A DNA stretch of 64,000 nucleotides from Aspidiotus rigidus (lineage: Eukaryota > Arthropoda > Insecta > Hemiptera > Diaspididae), in assembly GCA_035079385.1 (NCBI GenBank), contig JAVHKY010000028.1, forward strand, positions 1,922,001-1,986,000, given 5' to 3'. Shown here in pieces: positions 12,403-23,136 of this stretch; within the stretch, counting starts at the first letter, position 1, and each line of letters opens with the position of its first letter. The position numbers and the translations under genes were made by a program. The notes under the pieces are model-generated. The model did no database searches. It was not told the origin of the DNA and worked only from the letters and a program-made list of their open reading frames with translations.

Positions 12403-12626
12403 TGTAAGAATATATTGCTGCATATTCTTGTACGCTGGCACTCGCAGACAAAATAGGTAGTCGTAGTTGTTATAAGAGATTAGAATAGAGATAGCGAGTG
12501 TCAGTTAATTCACGTTTTGTACGTGTAGTTGAGATATCGTTCAATAGAGACTCGGTAGCAGGAAAGACGAAGGTCTTCGGATCAATAGAGACCTGTTGCC
12601 GAGAAAGACGAAGTTCGATTCTTACA
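12403..12626. mobile_element. Probable solo LTR (224 bp)
   Basis: The segment begins TGTAAGAAT and ends ATTCTTACA, the TG..CA inverted ends of an LTR. It interrupts arm 2 of the inverted repeat exactly where arm 1 is continuous. It is flanked on both sides by CATA (12399-12402 and 12627-12630), a 4-bp target duplication as left by gypsy-type integration. No internal coding region is attached, so recombination between two LTRs probably removed it. The family is unknown. Confidence 0.8.
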
Positions 12627-12891
12627 CATATAGTGAAATTTATAGGAAATTTGATGAAGAACTACTTTTGTTTGAAACTTTTTTTTCTCTAATGCTTGGT
12701 TTTCGATTTATTCTCAGAATACTAATTTTTGTGGTACTTTGACCTCCTTTGGGGGAGGCCCCGTTCTCTGATCGCTGTGGACTTTTAGTATGTTTATCAG
12801 GAGACCATTTTAAACACAATCCACGAAAAAAACCTTTGCCGGCATTTATTTCCATTTCAAAACCTAATCTGCCTGTGCTATACGGCTCGAC

Positions 12892-14523
12892 ATTACAGAA
12901 TACTCAAAGAGTAATCGAAAAGAAGGGAGTTTATTATAAAAAATTCTTCGCTCGAAAAAGCCTTGCTCGAATCTAACCCCGTCCCCTCCCCCACCACTAC
13001 GGGCTGCCTAAGGTGCACGAGAGAAATACTCCTATGCGGCCGGTCGTGTCCTACGTCTCCTCCCCCACCTATTTTCTGGCCAAGTTTTTGGGTCATTAGT
13101 TCAAATCTCGAATCGAGTATGAGTCCTCTTACTCCGTTAAGAATTCGGTTTCTCTGGCCGAGAGGCTCAAAAATGATACTCTACCTCCGGGTATGGGTGA
13201 CTTACTTGTCAAGTTCAATACTCTTCATAACGAGTCACAGGAATTTTTCAACCTTCTTATGTGTGCTGGTCACCTAACTTCTGTAAGTTCAATGGGAAAT
13301 TTTACGAGTTTCCTGAGGAGGTAGGCGGGCTCTCTCGTTTCGAAGATATTCATGTCCAGATTTGAGGTTGACTTGTTTTCCTCGGACCAAGTGCTACTGA
13401 GTCACATCCATTACTGGCACCGATATGTGAACGATATATTATGCGCGTGGACCGGTCCTCAAGAACTCCTTGGTGTGTTTCCTAAACATCTGAATAAAAT
13501 TTATCCCTCCATAAAATTTACTACAGAAATTGAAGGTTCTTCCATAAACTTTCTGGATCTCACTATCTCTGAAAGAGATGGGAAGAAAGGATACTTCGAC
13601 CGATACAGTTGTCCACGGATCATCCTTTTATCCATTTTCTCGTAAGATCGCTGCGTTTAATAGTTATATTCATCGACTGACCAGCATCCCGCTGAGTCAG
13701 CCAGCTTTTCACAAGGAACTTGCGACCATTAAGCACTTGGCCACTGTGAATGAGGTTAACTTGGACATTGACCGTATGGTCCGTAAAAAGCTTACAAGGA
13801 AGGGCTTTGATTCTACTCCCTCCGTCCCCCCTCCCTCCCTCGCGGTCTCAGTTGTAATAATGATAATAAAAAACTACGTTGGATCAAGCTCCCGTATTTG
13901 GGCGAATTTTCATTCAAGCTGACTCATGTCCTCCGCCCCTTTGGCTTCAGGCCTGCCTTTCATAACCTCACTATGGTGAAGGGTTTCTTTGTTAGGCTAA
14001 AGAACCACATCCCGCGGGGGGGAGAGGAGTGGGGTGTACAGATTGGAGTGCAAGGACTGTATAACGTCGTATACGTAGGTGAGACAGGTCGCCAGCTCGG
14101 AATTCGAATAAAGGAACACCTTAAGGCCTGGAGAAAAGGAAATTTATGTGATTCGGCCTTTGCGGGCCACCTTTTCTCCAGTGGTCCTGGTTTCAAGGGA
14201 GGGTCAGCTACCCTCCTCCAAATCGAGAGCTCTCACTTTAAGCGTATTGCGCTAGAAAATATTGAAATGGTGCGTCATCTGAACAGTGATGATGTTACCG
14301 TATTCAACAGATATTTTCCCGACGAAGGCTTATGTCACCTCGAGAAGGCTCGCTCATTCAATCTTGATCTCGTTGGTATTCTGTTTTACAAGTCGCATCT
14401 GGGTTAGTGGCGTTCTAACTTTGCCCGATGATGGTTTGTTAACCGAAAGATCTCGCATCTTCTTCTGTTTATCTGCAGTCATTGTAATCAGTCTTTTCAA
14501 TTACTCTTTGAGTATTCTGTAAT
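12892..14523 (+). mobile_element. Penelope-like element, 5'-truncated, with inverted 3' terminus at its 5' end
   Basis: The element starts with an inverted copy (12892-12926) of its own 3' terminus (14488-14523), with one mismatch over about 33 bases. It then enters PLE coding sequence directly (VNGSEF-type region, about 12930). The 3' UTR has the GATGAT..CGAAA module at 14425-14448 and the terminal hairpin TACTC-TTT-GAGTA at 14502-14514. Same family as 34250-36255. Confidence 0.85.
12930..14400 (+). pseudogene. PLE RT + GIY-YIG polyprotein, degenerate
   Basis: Pieces of the PLE protein are spread over several frames: the finger region (LYGLPKVH-like, about 12990), the palm around 13424, the linker (FINFLDLTIS-type, about 13550) and the GIY-YIG part with VVYVGETGRQLGIRIKEHLK (about 14065). 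The catalytic YVDD of the reverse transcriptase reads YVND here (13424-13435), which would kill the polymerase. There is a deletion of about 60 codons near 13190 and several frameshifts. Not functional. Confidence 0.85.
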
Positions 14524-16190
14524 AACTGTTTCTAGCTTTTGTACTAGGGTTTTAGAATTAGGGAGGTGGAGTTGGCCTTCTTTCATAGTCCAATAAAAGT
14601 CCAGTACAACTGTATGTCAAGCTCATAATTCACAATCAGAACTATATTTTCGAGGCTCAGTCGCGGAACAGAGACCGAACGAGCGCTTAACCTACAGTAT
14701 ACTGTATGTTAGAGGAAGTCTAGTATAATCCTAGCATGTACCTCAAGAAGAGGTAGATTCTAGCCTAGTTCAAGTCCAATATATTGCATATCACTTAATA
14801 AGCCTGTTACAATACTATAGTTTATGATAGTATAATACTAATCCTATGCTAGAGAGTCATAGGAATGCCCAGATGCGACTCCAGAATCAGGGGTAGGGCT
14901 GAGGTGCGTACTTCGACGGTAAAAGTTGTCGAAGTCCCAAGGTCATGGTCGTAGAGACGCCCGGCCACAAATTTCGAGATTAGGGTAGGGGTTCAGGAAA
15001 GACATGCATCATTTTGTCAATTTGTCACATAAATCAAAGTTTTCATTGTATTAATTCTTTCCTTTCCCCTCGATTTTTTATTTATCCTTCGGATATTAGC
15101 GATGAAATAATAATTATACCAGCGATACGGTAGAAGTAACAAAAGGTGGTCGGGTACAATTCTTAGAAATGAGACGATGAAACGAAAAATAATCGGCCAA
15201 GAGACTTAGTGTGTAAGTAGACGCATATATACTAGACTTTGGACTCTCTTGCACTTCTCAAGTCCGAAGTTCATTTCAATGTCTACCGAGAATTGGTTGT
15301 AAATTGTATGGGCTGTACCAGAGCCGGTTTCGACTCAGCATATAATTTTATGGCGTCCATATACACTTTCCTTACTGACCTTATTAATAAATCCGTACTT
15401 GTTTCCATTCAATAATCCAGACAGTGCACACTTGAAGCGATTCAAAACCACAGCAGGCTAAGCGAATCACCTCGAAAAATGCCCCTCTGTATCCTAATTT
15501 TGTCGTTTTTTATATTCAATATTATTTATACACTTACAAACTAAGCCCTTGAACGGACAAAGGCCTCTCTCAGCCTTGTCCATTAAAGCCGGTCGTATGC
15601 TATTCCAAGATATAATTTATTTTTGACATGTAAACCAAGCTATTTTTGATGTGCAACCGCCATTGACTAAGAACTTGGCTACAAAAAAAAATTCTGGCAG
15701 AGCCAAATAAATGAAGATCATATTTCACGTCCATCATAATGTATTTGCCTGTTACTTTCACACTGGCTTTGCTCGGGTCGACAAACTTTCTGCTTTATAT
15801 GATTAGATACGTGGCCATAATGTATACGGCTGTATTCGGACACCATATACAAATACATTTAAAATAAAGATCATGATTAATTGATTATATTTGTACACAT
15901 AACTACCCGTACAATTAGACAGAGATTTACAAAAATGGTTTTATGCATAATATATTTTGTATGCATTTTTTCAGCGAGAAAAATAACGGATGATTCAGAT
16001 ACGGATTTTCGAAGACAATCCTAGATGGGAAGATTGTCATTGTTAAAACTAGATTTATTCTGAAATTTGAATTTTCGTCCGAAAGGACAATTCGCGGATA
16101 GATATGAATAGCAATCAGCAGTTAGGTGTAAAAATTTTTGGATACCGTGTATTTTCTTGAAACGAAAATTCGTGCCTAAATTACTATACG
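14524..16190. other. Non-coding DNA, nothing recognised
   Basis: No gene or element end is seen. Short palindromic strings such as ACAGTATACTGT (about 14692) are present. A GC-richer patch at 14870-14990 has no known motif. Confidence 0.4.
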
Positions 16191-16193
16191 ACG

Positions 16194-16645
16194 ATGCTCT
16201 CGGGAAAGCAGACAATGCCCTGGAGAGGGCCAAATGAATTGGCGAAACTTCGAGAAGATTATTTTCAAATGGTAAATGAGATCACCAAGAGGAAAATCAT
16301 GCTTGCCTGGTTGTTGAATTCTCACTGCACTGTAGAGATTCTGTCGAATGGTCTGTTGCCACCTTCTTCAAGTTCAACAAATATGCTCAAATGTTGCGAA
16401 GACGAATAGCCGATTCAAACAGTATGGATGTTCGTGACATAGCCATCGCCTCCGATCGGTGGAATGCTACACTGACGCACCTTTGGGGACAAATGACTCA
16501 TACGCCCGATCAACTTGGGGTTATGCGATTTACGCACATGGGGATCTTATTTCATGACGCACTATGTAGCTCTGTCTTCGGCGGAAGCCTGTACGCATTA
16601 TATATGAGGACAATAAATCGACGATCCACCTCGAGAAATATCTAG
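16194..16645 (+). other. Possible decayed coding stretch, unassigned
   Basis: Two overlapping frames, 16194-16409 and 16391-16645, may be one frameshifted protein: a basic helix-like start (ELAKLREDYFQMVNEITKRK), then NKYAQMLRRRIADS and RDIAIASDRW. Composition is protein-like, with fewer repeats than around it. I do not recognise the family. It could also be chance. Confidence 0.25.
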
Positions 16646-17849
16646 AGCAAAAGTCCCTCAAACACGTCGTCCACCTTTGCTTTCACCGCATTCGATTTGA
16701 GGTGCAGCAAGGTAAATGTTTGTCTTAAGTGGATTCCGTCAGCAGAAAATATTGCCTACGCCTTCACAAAAGCCTTACCCGAGGCAGTTTACGTGAATTT
16801 TCGAGATACATCGAATTGTTCTCTGAACACTCGAACTAAATTAAGTCATGCGCACTTGATCATTTACAGATGAGGATATTTTCAAAAGACAATTTTTTGA
16901 AAATTTTGGTACCGCCCTTCAAAACCTTGATGGCGTTACAGACAGGACAAAACCCAAGAACATAGCTAGGATCTACAAATTAGACAGTAGCAGGAGGATT
17001 TGAATTAGTAAAATTAAGGCCAAGGATACAGGTCCATAGCAGCGGCGTGTTCCTGAAATACTCGTCTCAACTTGTGGCCACACGTATTTTACGAAATACT
17101 CGAGTAATATTTCGTTTTTCATTTTGGCGTAATAATACGACAACGAGTGTTCGAGTTTAATAATCCTAAGTCGGCTAATTACGTTGATTATATAAACGAA
17201 TTATCATCATTACGAACAACAATACGTGTGTAAGTACACAAACCTCATCTTTTTGTCTGTTTTTTATTTTACCTCCTACGACGTAAAGCGCCGTTCATAT
17301 GTGTACTAACCGCCCGTATTATATAAACACAAGAAAAAATAAAATAATATAGAAAAGGAAGTATTAATACTTTTAGTTCACAATGAAAACCAACAGAGAT
17401 ATACAATGGAGTATTTTGTATGAAAATATTCGTAAATAATTACATTTCCTCACAACTATTAGGACAGATATAAAAAATTATAAGCACGCGAGCTCGTTTT
17501 CTTCTTGCTTCTAGGTTTAGCCGCGAATTATCCCAATTCTGCATCATACTGATGAGAGCGTTGAATTTAGTAACGCTTTTGAACCATTGTAAGTAGATAG
17601 ATGACGTTGTAGATACTTAAGCATTTGAATTTTATGCAGCGACTCACAAAGAGTTCATTTTTTGCTCATTTTCGACTTTGTTTCTCCTCATCTTTAGAAA
17701 ATTTGTAAGGTAGTGACTGTTTTACGTTTAATAGTGGAATCCTAAATTATACAAACTTTTTAAAGAATAACGTTGCAGCGTGAAGCAAGCAAGCACTCTG
17801 TACTGTGCGTCACCTCACCCCTCCATAAAGACAATTACCTAGCCATAAT
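16646..17849. other. Non-coding DNA, nothing recognised
   Basis: AT-rich sequence without long frames or repeats that I could match elsewhere in the window. Confidence 0.4.
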
Positions 17850-18525
17850 CGATTTGAAGCTGCTGGAAGATGCAATGGATGGACAAATAAAGCAAATACC
17901 GCTAACCTGATGGTAAATCTGAGAGGACTAGCGCGGCAATTATCGTTCAATATCGCTCAAAAAAGATGAAAAAATTACATCAAGCTGGTAGAAGTTATGT
18001 GGCAACGCTTTGGCGCCCTTTTGGAAGAGAGAACTCAATTACTGTCAACAGGCAGGAAAAGAGACTTTACGAGCCTTTGACAGTGAGGTTCTGCCCTTAG
18101 CTCAACAAACCCATCCAGGCATCATATCAGCTATTATAGAACAGGTTGCATTGGAAACTTTTGTAGATGGAATATTTTTGACTAAGAAGTCCAGAGCCAA
18201 GGGTTTTTAGCGCAATATTAGTCAATGAAGAAAGCTCTAGCCTACGCTTTGTAAGTCAAGGTAGCAAGAAAAGCATCGAGACGACAGATGTTTGCAAATA
18301 AGAAGTGAACTAGGATAGGAAGCAGGGGGGGATACAAGGCGTTTTTGCATGCAATAAAAAAGGTCATATGAAGTTCTCCTGCCCAAAATTGAAATCTATG
18401 GAAGAAGAGAAGGGGGACCTCTAAAAAATCAAGAGACCCTGGCTAATGTTGTGACTAATTTGACGGTGAAGATCGGCTCTGATGCGAATACATATTTTTG
18501 CTCCGATTATGAACGAAGTTTGGCT
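17850..18525 (+). pseudogene. Gypsy-type gag remnant
   Basis: A capsid-like stretch (KRELNYCQQAGKETLRAFDS, then VALETFVDGI, 18020-18180) is followed in shifted frames by ALAYAL-like sequence with RKASRRQMFANKK (about 18260-18300). A zinc knuckle then reads V-FAC-NKKGH-MKFSC (about 18339-18380). Order and style match insect gypsy Gag, which packages element RNA. The first Cys of the knuckle is replaced by Val, and several stops break the frame. No LTR or pol is attached. Confidence 0.75.
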
Positions 18526-19329
18526 CGTAATTTGTTAAGTCGCGTCAAAAAATTACTGGAAGAAAATTATAAAGTCGCTTTTTACGTAATAGCGTGACGT
18601 TTGAGGCGCGAATCGTTATAAATACAGACCCTAAACGTATAATCCGGTATTCGTTCACCACCTCACCTGCTCCTCCTCCTTCTCCTATGAGTGCGAGGAA
18701 GATCGCGTGAATAAAAAAAACGGGATAGAAAATAATATAATACTGTACTGTATTGTAGAAAAGCGACGACGGTGTGTTCCGTAAATAAATATTGATTATT
18801 GTCATTATCGTATTGTAACCTAGAAGAGGTGAATAATTAAAGAAACGCGTTTAAAGGGTAGAGAAACAGGGCGATGAAGGCACAAAAGCGAGAATTGTAA
18901 CGATGAGAAATGCCGCAGATGCGCGTATTTGTTCACGTAACTTCTTCTGATTGCGGCAATTAATGCAGGGGAAGCCAAATTGTCGATAACGGACAGGCAC
19001 ACAATAGGCAAATTTAGCACAGGTAACGCGCCGTGTTCTTGAAACGTTGTAGTTGGTGATAGAATCGAAGCTTTGGATTTCTGCTGACAAAAAACTGTTG
19101 TAAAATCTTGCTGATATAAATTTCGGAGGAAATTCCATCACCGAGAAAAATTTTTCAACATTTCGTATTAAACTGCGCCCATGAACGGAAACTTGCACTT
19201 GGGCCCACATTATTATACATTTTTTAAGAATTTTGGCTGCATAGATTTTTCTGTGTGGCAACGTTCAAAATGATTTACTGGCGGAAAATTATCTCACTTT
19301 GTCGATCTTAGTATCAAAGAGAGATTTCA
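18526..19329. other. Non-coding DNA, nothing recognised
   Basis: The minus-strand frame 18851-19261 (136 codons) has no recognisable domain and an unusual composition. I see no splice pattern or repeat that explains the stretch. Confidence 0.35.
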
Positions 19330-19345
19330 GGCAAAATTTACCACC

Positions 19346-19425
19346 CATACACATGTGGTGCTAAGGAGCCTGTGCACCGACTGCGTATACACATGTGGTG
19401 CTAAGGAGCCTATGCACCGCGAGTG
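19346..19425 (+). repeat. Tandem duplication upstream of the zinc-finger gene
   Basis: Two copies of a unit with core ACACATGTGGTGCTAAGGAG, followed by CCT.TGCACCG, lie about 39 bases apart. A TATATATA box-like string follows at about 19428, with CAGTGCA downstream. This could be a promoter region, which is inference. Confidence 0.6.
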
Positions 19426-20049
19426 CGCGTATATATAGGCCGCTCTCAGTGCATGGGATCGTTAGTACGAAGTGTGTACACACATATTAATATGTCCTCC
19501 ATATGTTTGTTGTTTTGTTCCAGTTGAACGAATAGTGGGGATACCACTCAACCAAGTACGGCCCTGGACACGTCTGCCGCGGGAAGTGTACCTAGATAGT
19601 ATCCCCCAATGCACTCCTGCACCACCTGCGCGTAGCGACGGGACTGTCGGCGGCGACACCACCGATGCGTCGACAGGTCTCACCTACATCGACGACAGTG
19701 CAAGGGACCCTACCTATTACCCCCCCACTCCTGCTACGAGATCGACGCGCCGGACCGTTCTCACTACCACCACGACGAGAACGGAACTCCACCACCATCC
19801 TCCTCCTCCTAGCGTTCAAGATGTGGCAAATGACGAGCCGCAAATCTTGTCGACGACCACCACCACCCTCGACATGGACCTGACGACCCCTCGCCACGGG
19901 GCGATTGAGGATTGGCGGCGGATGTGGCGGCGATTGAGGATGTGGCGGCGGTCATCAGCCCACGCATGCAGGCGGAGACCCTCGTACGGGTCATAAGGTC
20001 CCTGCGACCCTCCGTTCTGCGGCGTATAAGAGAGGAAGTTGACAATTGT

Positions 20050-20132
20050 GTAAGCAATATATATATATATATACACAACTTATGACAATCCTACAAAAAA
20101 AGTCATATAATAATTATATACCCTTCTTACAG
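20050..20132 (+). other. Predicted spliceosomal intron 1 (83 bp)
   Basis: The donor is GTAAGC at 20050 and the acceptor is CCCTTCTTACAG ending at 20132, with a pyrimidine-rich tail. The interior is AT-rich, including a (TA)n run. Supported by the coding context on both sides, although the exon before it has an uncertain frame. Confidence 0.55.
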
Positions 20133-20300
20133 ATCGGTGGAACGCCTGGAAGCACCGGGACGGGGTCACAAGTACCCCCCCCCCCGGCCCTCGGAGATCG
20201 AGCCAGAGATCGTGCCTGGAACCTCTGGGATGGGGTCACAAGTACCCCCCCCCCCCCCCCAGCCCTCAGAGATCGAGCCAGAGATCGAGCCTGGAACAGA
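20133..20300 (+). repeat. Two-copy coding tandem repeat with C-tracts
   Basis: A unit of about 75 bases is repeated: GGGGTCACAAGTA, then 11-14 C residues, then (GG/AG)CCCTC.GAGATCGAGCCAGA. The C-tracts sit at about 20174 and 20246 and differ in length, so replication slippage probably caused the frame loss. Confidence 0.8.
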
Positions 20301-20515
20301 GCCGAAAAAACCACGCTCTCACCCATCCGAAACGAGGTGTGCCATCTGCCGCCAATGGGTCAAAAGGTGGCAGATGGCAAAACACCTCCGAGAGAAGCAC
20401 CCGCATGGGGGGCCCAGCTTCGACTTCCAAGACCATGGCCCGTTCCGCTGTTGGCTCCAGTGTATGGAGCTGGCGGGCCATGAGTCGAGCGTACAGCATC
20501 ATATCGTAAATACGC

Positions 20516-20604
20516 GTAAGTTCGTGTGCCCGGGGCGCCTATTATTATTCCCTTCTAACTTTGTAAAGTTCCTTCCTGTACACTCTCTCTCCTTCTTTCC
20601 ACAG
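20516..20604 (+). other. Predicted spliceosomal intron 2 (89 bp)
   Basis: The donor is GTAAGTTC at 20516. A branch-like TTCTAAC lies near 20551. A pyrimidine tract (TCTCTCTCCTTCTTTCCACAG) ends at 20604. Removing the 89 bases completes an Arg codon (C + GT) and opens the third finger in frame to a stop at 20775-20777. That coincidence is strong support for real splicing. Confidence 0.75.
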
Positions 20605-20777
20605 GTTACCGAAAAAGTGATCGGGTACAGGGCCAGTGCGGGCTGGTTTGCCCGATATTGAAGTTATCGCAGACTGCGTTCCGGCGGCACATACATGAAG
20701 ACCACGGCAGACCCGATATCCAAATCCCGCGAAATTTCATGGGGGGCGCTAGAGCCAAGCCCCCCACCGCGTTCTAA

Positions 20778-21082
20778 ATTTTTTGTCCGCCTAAATCGAT
20801 TTTTTTGATATTTGAAAAACAAAAAGGAAAGAAAGTTCTCTCTTTTCCCTGAATTTCTTTTTTTTTTCATATTTTTTTCTTATTTATTATTATTATTATT
20901 ATTACTTTTTTTAATTTTTTTTTTGGTCTTGTTTTTTAGGGGGGAGTGTTCCTAATTCTTCCTCCCCCCCCCCCACCCGTAAATTAGCCATTAGACGGTA
21001 AACTTGGTTCTGTCGTTAAACGTGACTAAAAAGTGCGAAGAACAAAGCGGCCCAGCGCTATCATACATGTAAAGAAATTGAA
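20778..21082. repeat. Low-complexity spacer
   Basis: T-rich tracts, an (ATT)n run at about 20881-20905 and a C-tract at about 20965-20976. No gene. Confidence 0.6.
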
Positions 21083-22415
21083 CTTTTTACAGTATTAATA
21101 TTATAAAACGCCGGCCGGAACTCAAAAGGACCGAGTACCCGGCCCTACTTCAACAAAAACCTGCCCAAGTAAGGGAGTTTAATCCAACGTTTTCTACTGT
21201 TATGCAAATCCCTAGGGAGGGAGGTGGTAGAATCAAGGCATTTTCTCGTAAGCCTCCTTCGGACCTTTAAATCAATGTCCACTCGAACTTGGTTCACTCT
21301 GGCCAGGTACTTAATCGTCCCTAGTTCCTTCTGGAAAGCATCCTGACTCAAGGGAATACTAGTCAGTTGATGTATCAAACTATTGAAGGTAGCGATCTTG
21401 TGTACAGCGGGACAGAAAGACGACCCATGGATTGTTATATCAGTCGAAGTTTCTTTTCTATAAATACCAAATTCATGGACGCCATCTCTAATAAATATGG
21501 ACAAACCCAAGAAATTTATTAATAATCCGCCAACTTCCAGAGTGAATTTTATGGAAGGATATCGGCCATTTAAGTAAGAAAGGAACTCACTAAGGAGTTC
21601 CACTGGGCCAGTCTACGCGCACAATATATCGTCTACATACCTATGCCAGTAAAAGACATTATTTAGAAGTACCTGGCCCGAAGAAAACAATTCGACTTCA
21701 AATCTGGACATGAAAACCTCCGATATTAATGAGCCCAAAGGGGACCCAATAGGGATCCCCACTTCTTCTGGGAATTCGAAAAATTTTTCCTCAAATTTAC
21801 AACAATTGGGAGTCCAACAAACTCTCAGAAGGTCGAAGAATTCTACCAATTCCTCATGAGGGACACCAGTTTTTACAAGCAATTCGCCCATATGTTGGAT
21901 TGCGACAGCCTTCGGGAGGAAATAATCCCACCACATCAAAGGAACATAAAATCGTTTCCTCAGGGAGGCTTATATCCTTCAACCTCTCCGTCAACGAACC
22001 TGAGTTTAATACTGTGTAAGGGGAGGTATAATCTACGCGCGATTTGAACCATCTATCAATAAATTTAGCTAACAAATAATTTGGCGACGAGACAAATGAT
22101 ACGACCGGCCGCATTGGTACATCTTTTTTATGTACTTTTGGTAATCCATATAGGAGAGGAGGAACCGGGTTAGGCTCCAAGAGAGCTTCCTTTGTTCGAA
22201 ATCACACTACAATTATTAATAGTGTTCCTCACCTCTTTGACAAAACTGGGGAAACAGAAGAGGCTATTCTCCTTAGCGCCACATTGTTCCAGCACTTCAT
22301 GAACCCCGGATACATAAAAGAACGTCTCAATAATCACTACGGCGTTACTTTTATCCGCCTCGGTGCAATCGACAAAATCGTTTGAAAAACATGCGTCTAC
22401 TTTACCTGATCGGCC
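21083..22415 (-). pseudogene. PLE reverse transcriptase half, minus strand (family B)
   Basis: Read from 22415 down, the minus strand encodes the PLE RT start (TEADKSNAVVIIE), LLYGLPKVHKKDVPMRPV, CSFDVVGLFP, IGSPLGSLISEVF, YWHRYVDDILCA, INFLGLSIF and the linker (RKRWIKLPYLGRF). It stops at about 21083 in sequence equivalent to the linker end, without the GIY-YIG part. The Trp codon after DDILCA is a TAG stop, and there is a frameshift near 21930. It lies head to head with 22420-23136, and their outer parts share about 180 bases in inverted form. Confidence 0.85.
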
Positions 22416-22419
22416 ATTG

Positions 22420-23136
22420 AACCGTAGGACGCTTACGAGAAAATGCCTTGATTCTACCACTTCCCTCCCTAGGGATTTGCATAACAGTCGAAAACGTTGG
22501 ATTAAACTCCCTTACTTGGGCAGGTTTTCGTTGAAGTTGGGCCGGGTACTCGGTCCTTTTGGGTTCCGGCCGGCGTTTTATAATATTAATACTGTAAAAA
22601 GTTTATTTGTGAAATTGAAGGATCCGATTCCTCCGGCTGAGAGAAGTGGGGTATACAGTATAGCCTGCAACGATTGCCCAGGTATTTATATAGGGATGAC
22701 CGGGCGTCAGCTCCAAATAAGAATTGAGGAGCATAAAAAAAGCGTGGGAGAAGGGTAATTTGTGTGAGTCGGCTTTTGCTGATCATCTACTCGAGAGTGG
22801 CCATAAATTCAAGGAGGGCTCTGGTATCCTCCTCCATAGGGAGAACTCATATTTTAAACGGCTGGCTTTAGAAAATATAGAAATCATACGACACCGGAAT
22901 AACGAAGACTTCACGGTATTAAACAGGTTCAGTCCTGAAGGGGGTCTGATTGAGCCAAACTTCAATGACTCGCTGGTTAAATCATGATCTTCTGGTTAAC
23001 TCCCTCTGTCTTTGTTGATGTTGGATTCAGTCGCTTTCGTTTACGCTCCCGATGATGGTTGTTTAACCGAAAACGTTTAGCGGCTGTTTCTCTTGTGGTT
23101 CAATATAATTTGCTACACCTTCGGGTGTACACTCTT
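22420..23136 (+). pseudogene. PLE linker, GIY-YIG and 3' end, plus strand (family B)
   Basis: Encodes the linker (SRKRWIKLPYLGRF, FGFRPAFYNINTVKSLF), then GVYSIACNDCPGIYIGMTGR and a C-terminal part in a shifted frame (ENIEIIRHRNNEDF, to about 22985). The frame shift lies at the A-run near 22735. The 3' UTR has GATGATGG..CCGAAA at 23049-23072 and a perfect hairpin TACACC-TTCG-GGTGTA at 23114-23129. GIY-YIG is the endonuclease domain that PLEs use for insertion. Together with the minus-strand half it would make a whole element if one half were flipped. Confidence 0.85.

Larger units (their letters stand above)
10464..12873. mobile_element. Long inverted-repeat element (arms about 580 bp)
   Basis: Arm 1 is 10464-11045 and arm 2 is 12075-12873; arm 2 is the diverged reverse complement of arm 1 once a 224-bp insertion (12403-12626) is removed. 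Matching landmarks are GGAAATAAATGC near 10495 with its complement near 12850, TGGTCTCCTGAT near 10540, and CACGGAG near 10915 and 12205. The arms enclose about 1 kb with no recognised transposase. This fits a DNA transposon with long TIRs, a foldback element, or two copies of one element inserted head to head. No clear target duplication was found. Confidence 0.7.
19330..20777 (+). pseudogene. Spliced C2H2 zinc-finger gene, damaged, origin unknown
   Basis: A GC-rich coding region lies in AT-rich surroundings. The likely exons are up to 20049, 20133-20515 and 20605-20777. Joining the last two keeps one frame and gives a finger in each: CAICRQWVKRWQMAKHLREKH-type (C-x2-C-x11-H-x4-H, about 20340-20400, residues quoted in part) and CGLVC..AFRRHIHEDH (C-x3-C-x12-H-x4-H, about 20640-20695). 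A partial finger begins CWLQC at about 20447. Before the fingers is a two-copy repeat with SQVPPPP and PSEIEPEIEPG. Its C-tracts differ in length and throw the first copy out of frame, hence pseudogene. The upstream exon ends with a helix-like stretch (VAAIEDVAAVISPRMQ). Zinc fingers of this kind occur at the N-terminus of some retroelements, but introns argue against a retrotransposed copy. It could be a host gene or belong to a DNA transposon. Confidence 0.6.

Noticed and set aside
12608..12622. GTTCGATTC as a tRNA B box
   Set aside because: No matching A box or cloverleaf upstream; it lies in the solo LTR.
19592..20502. Minus-strand Arg/Gly-rich frames
   Set aside because: Low-complexity reverse readings of the zinc-finger gene's exons and C-tracts.
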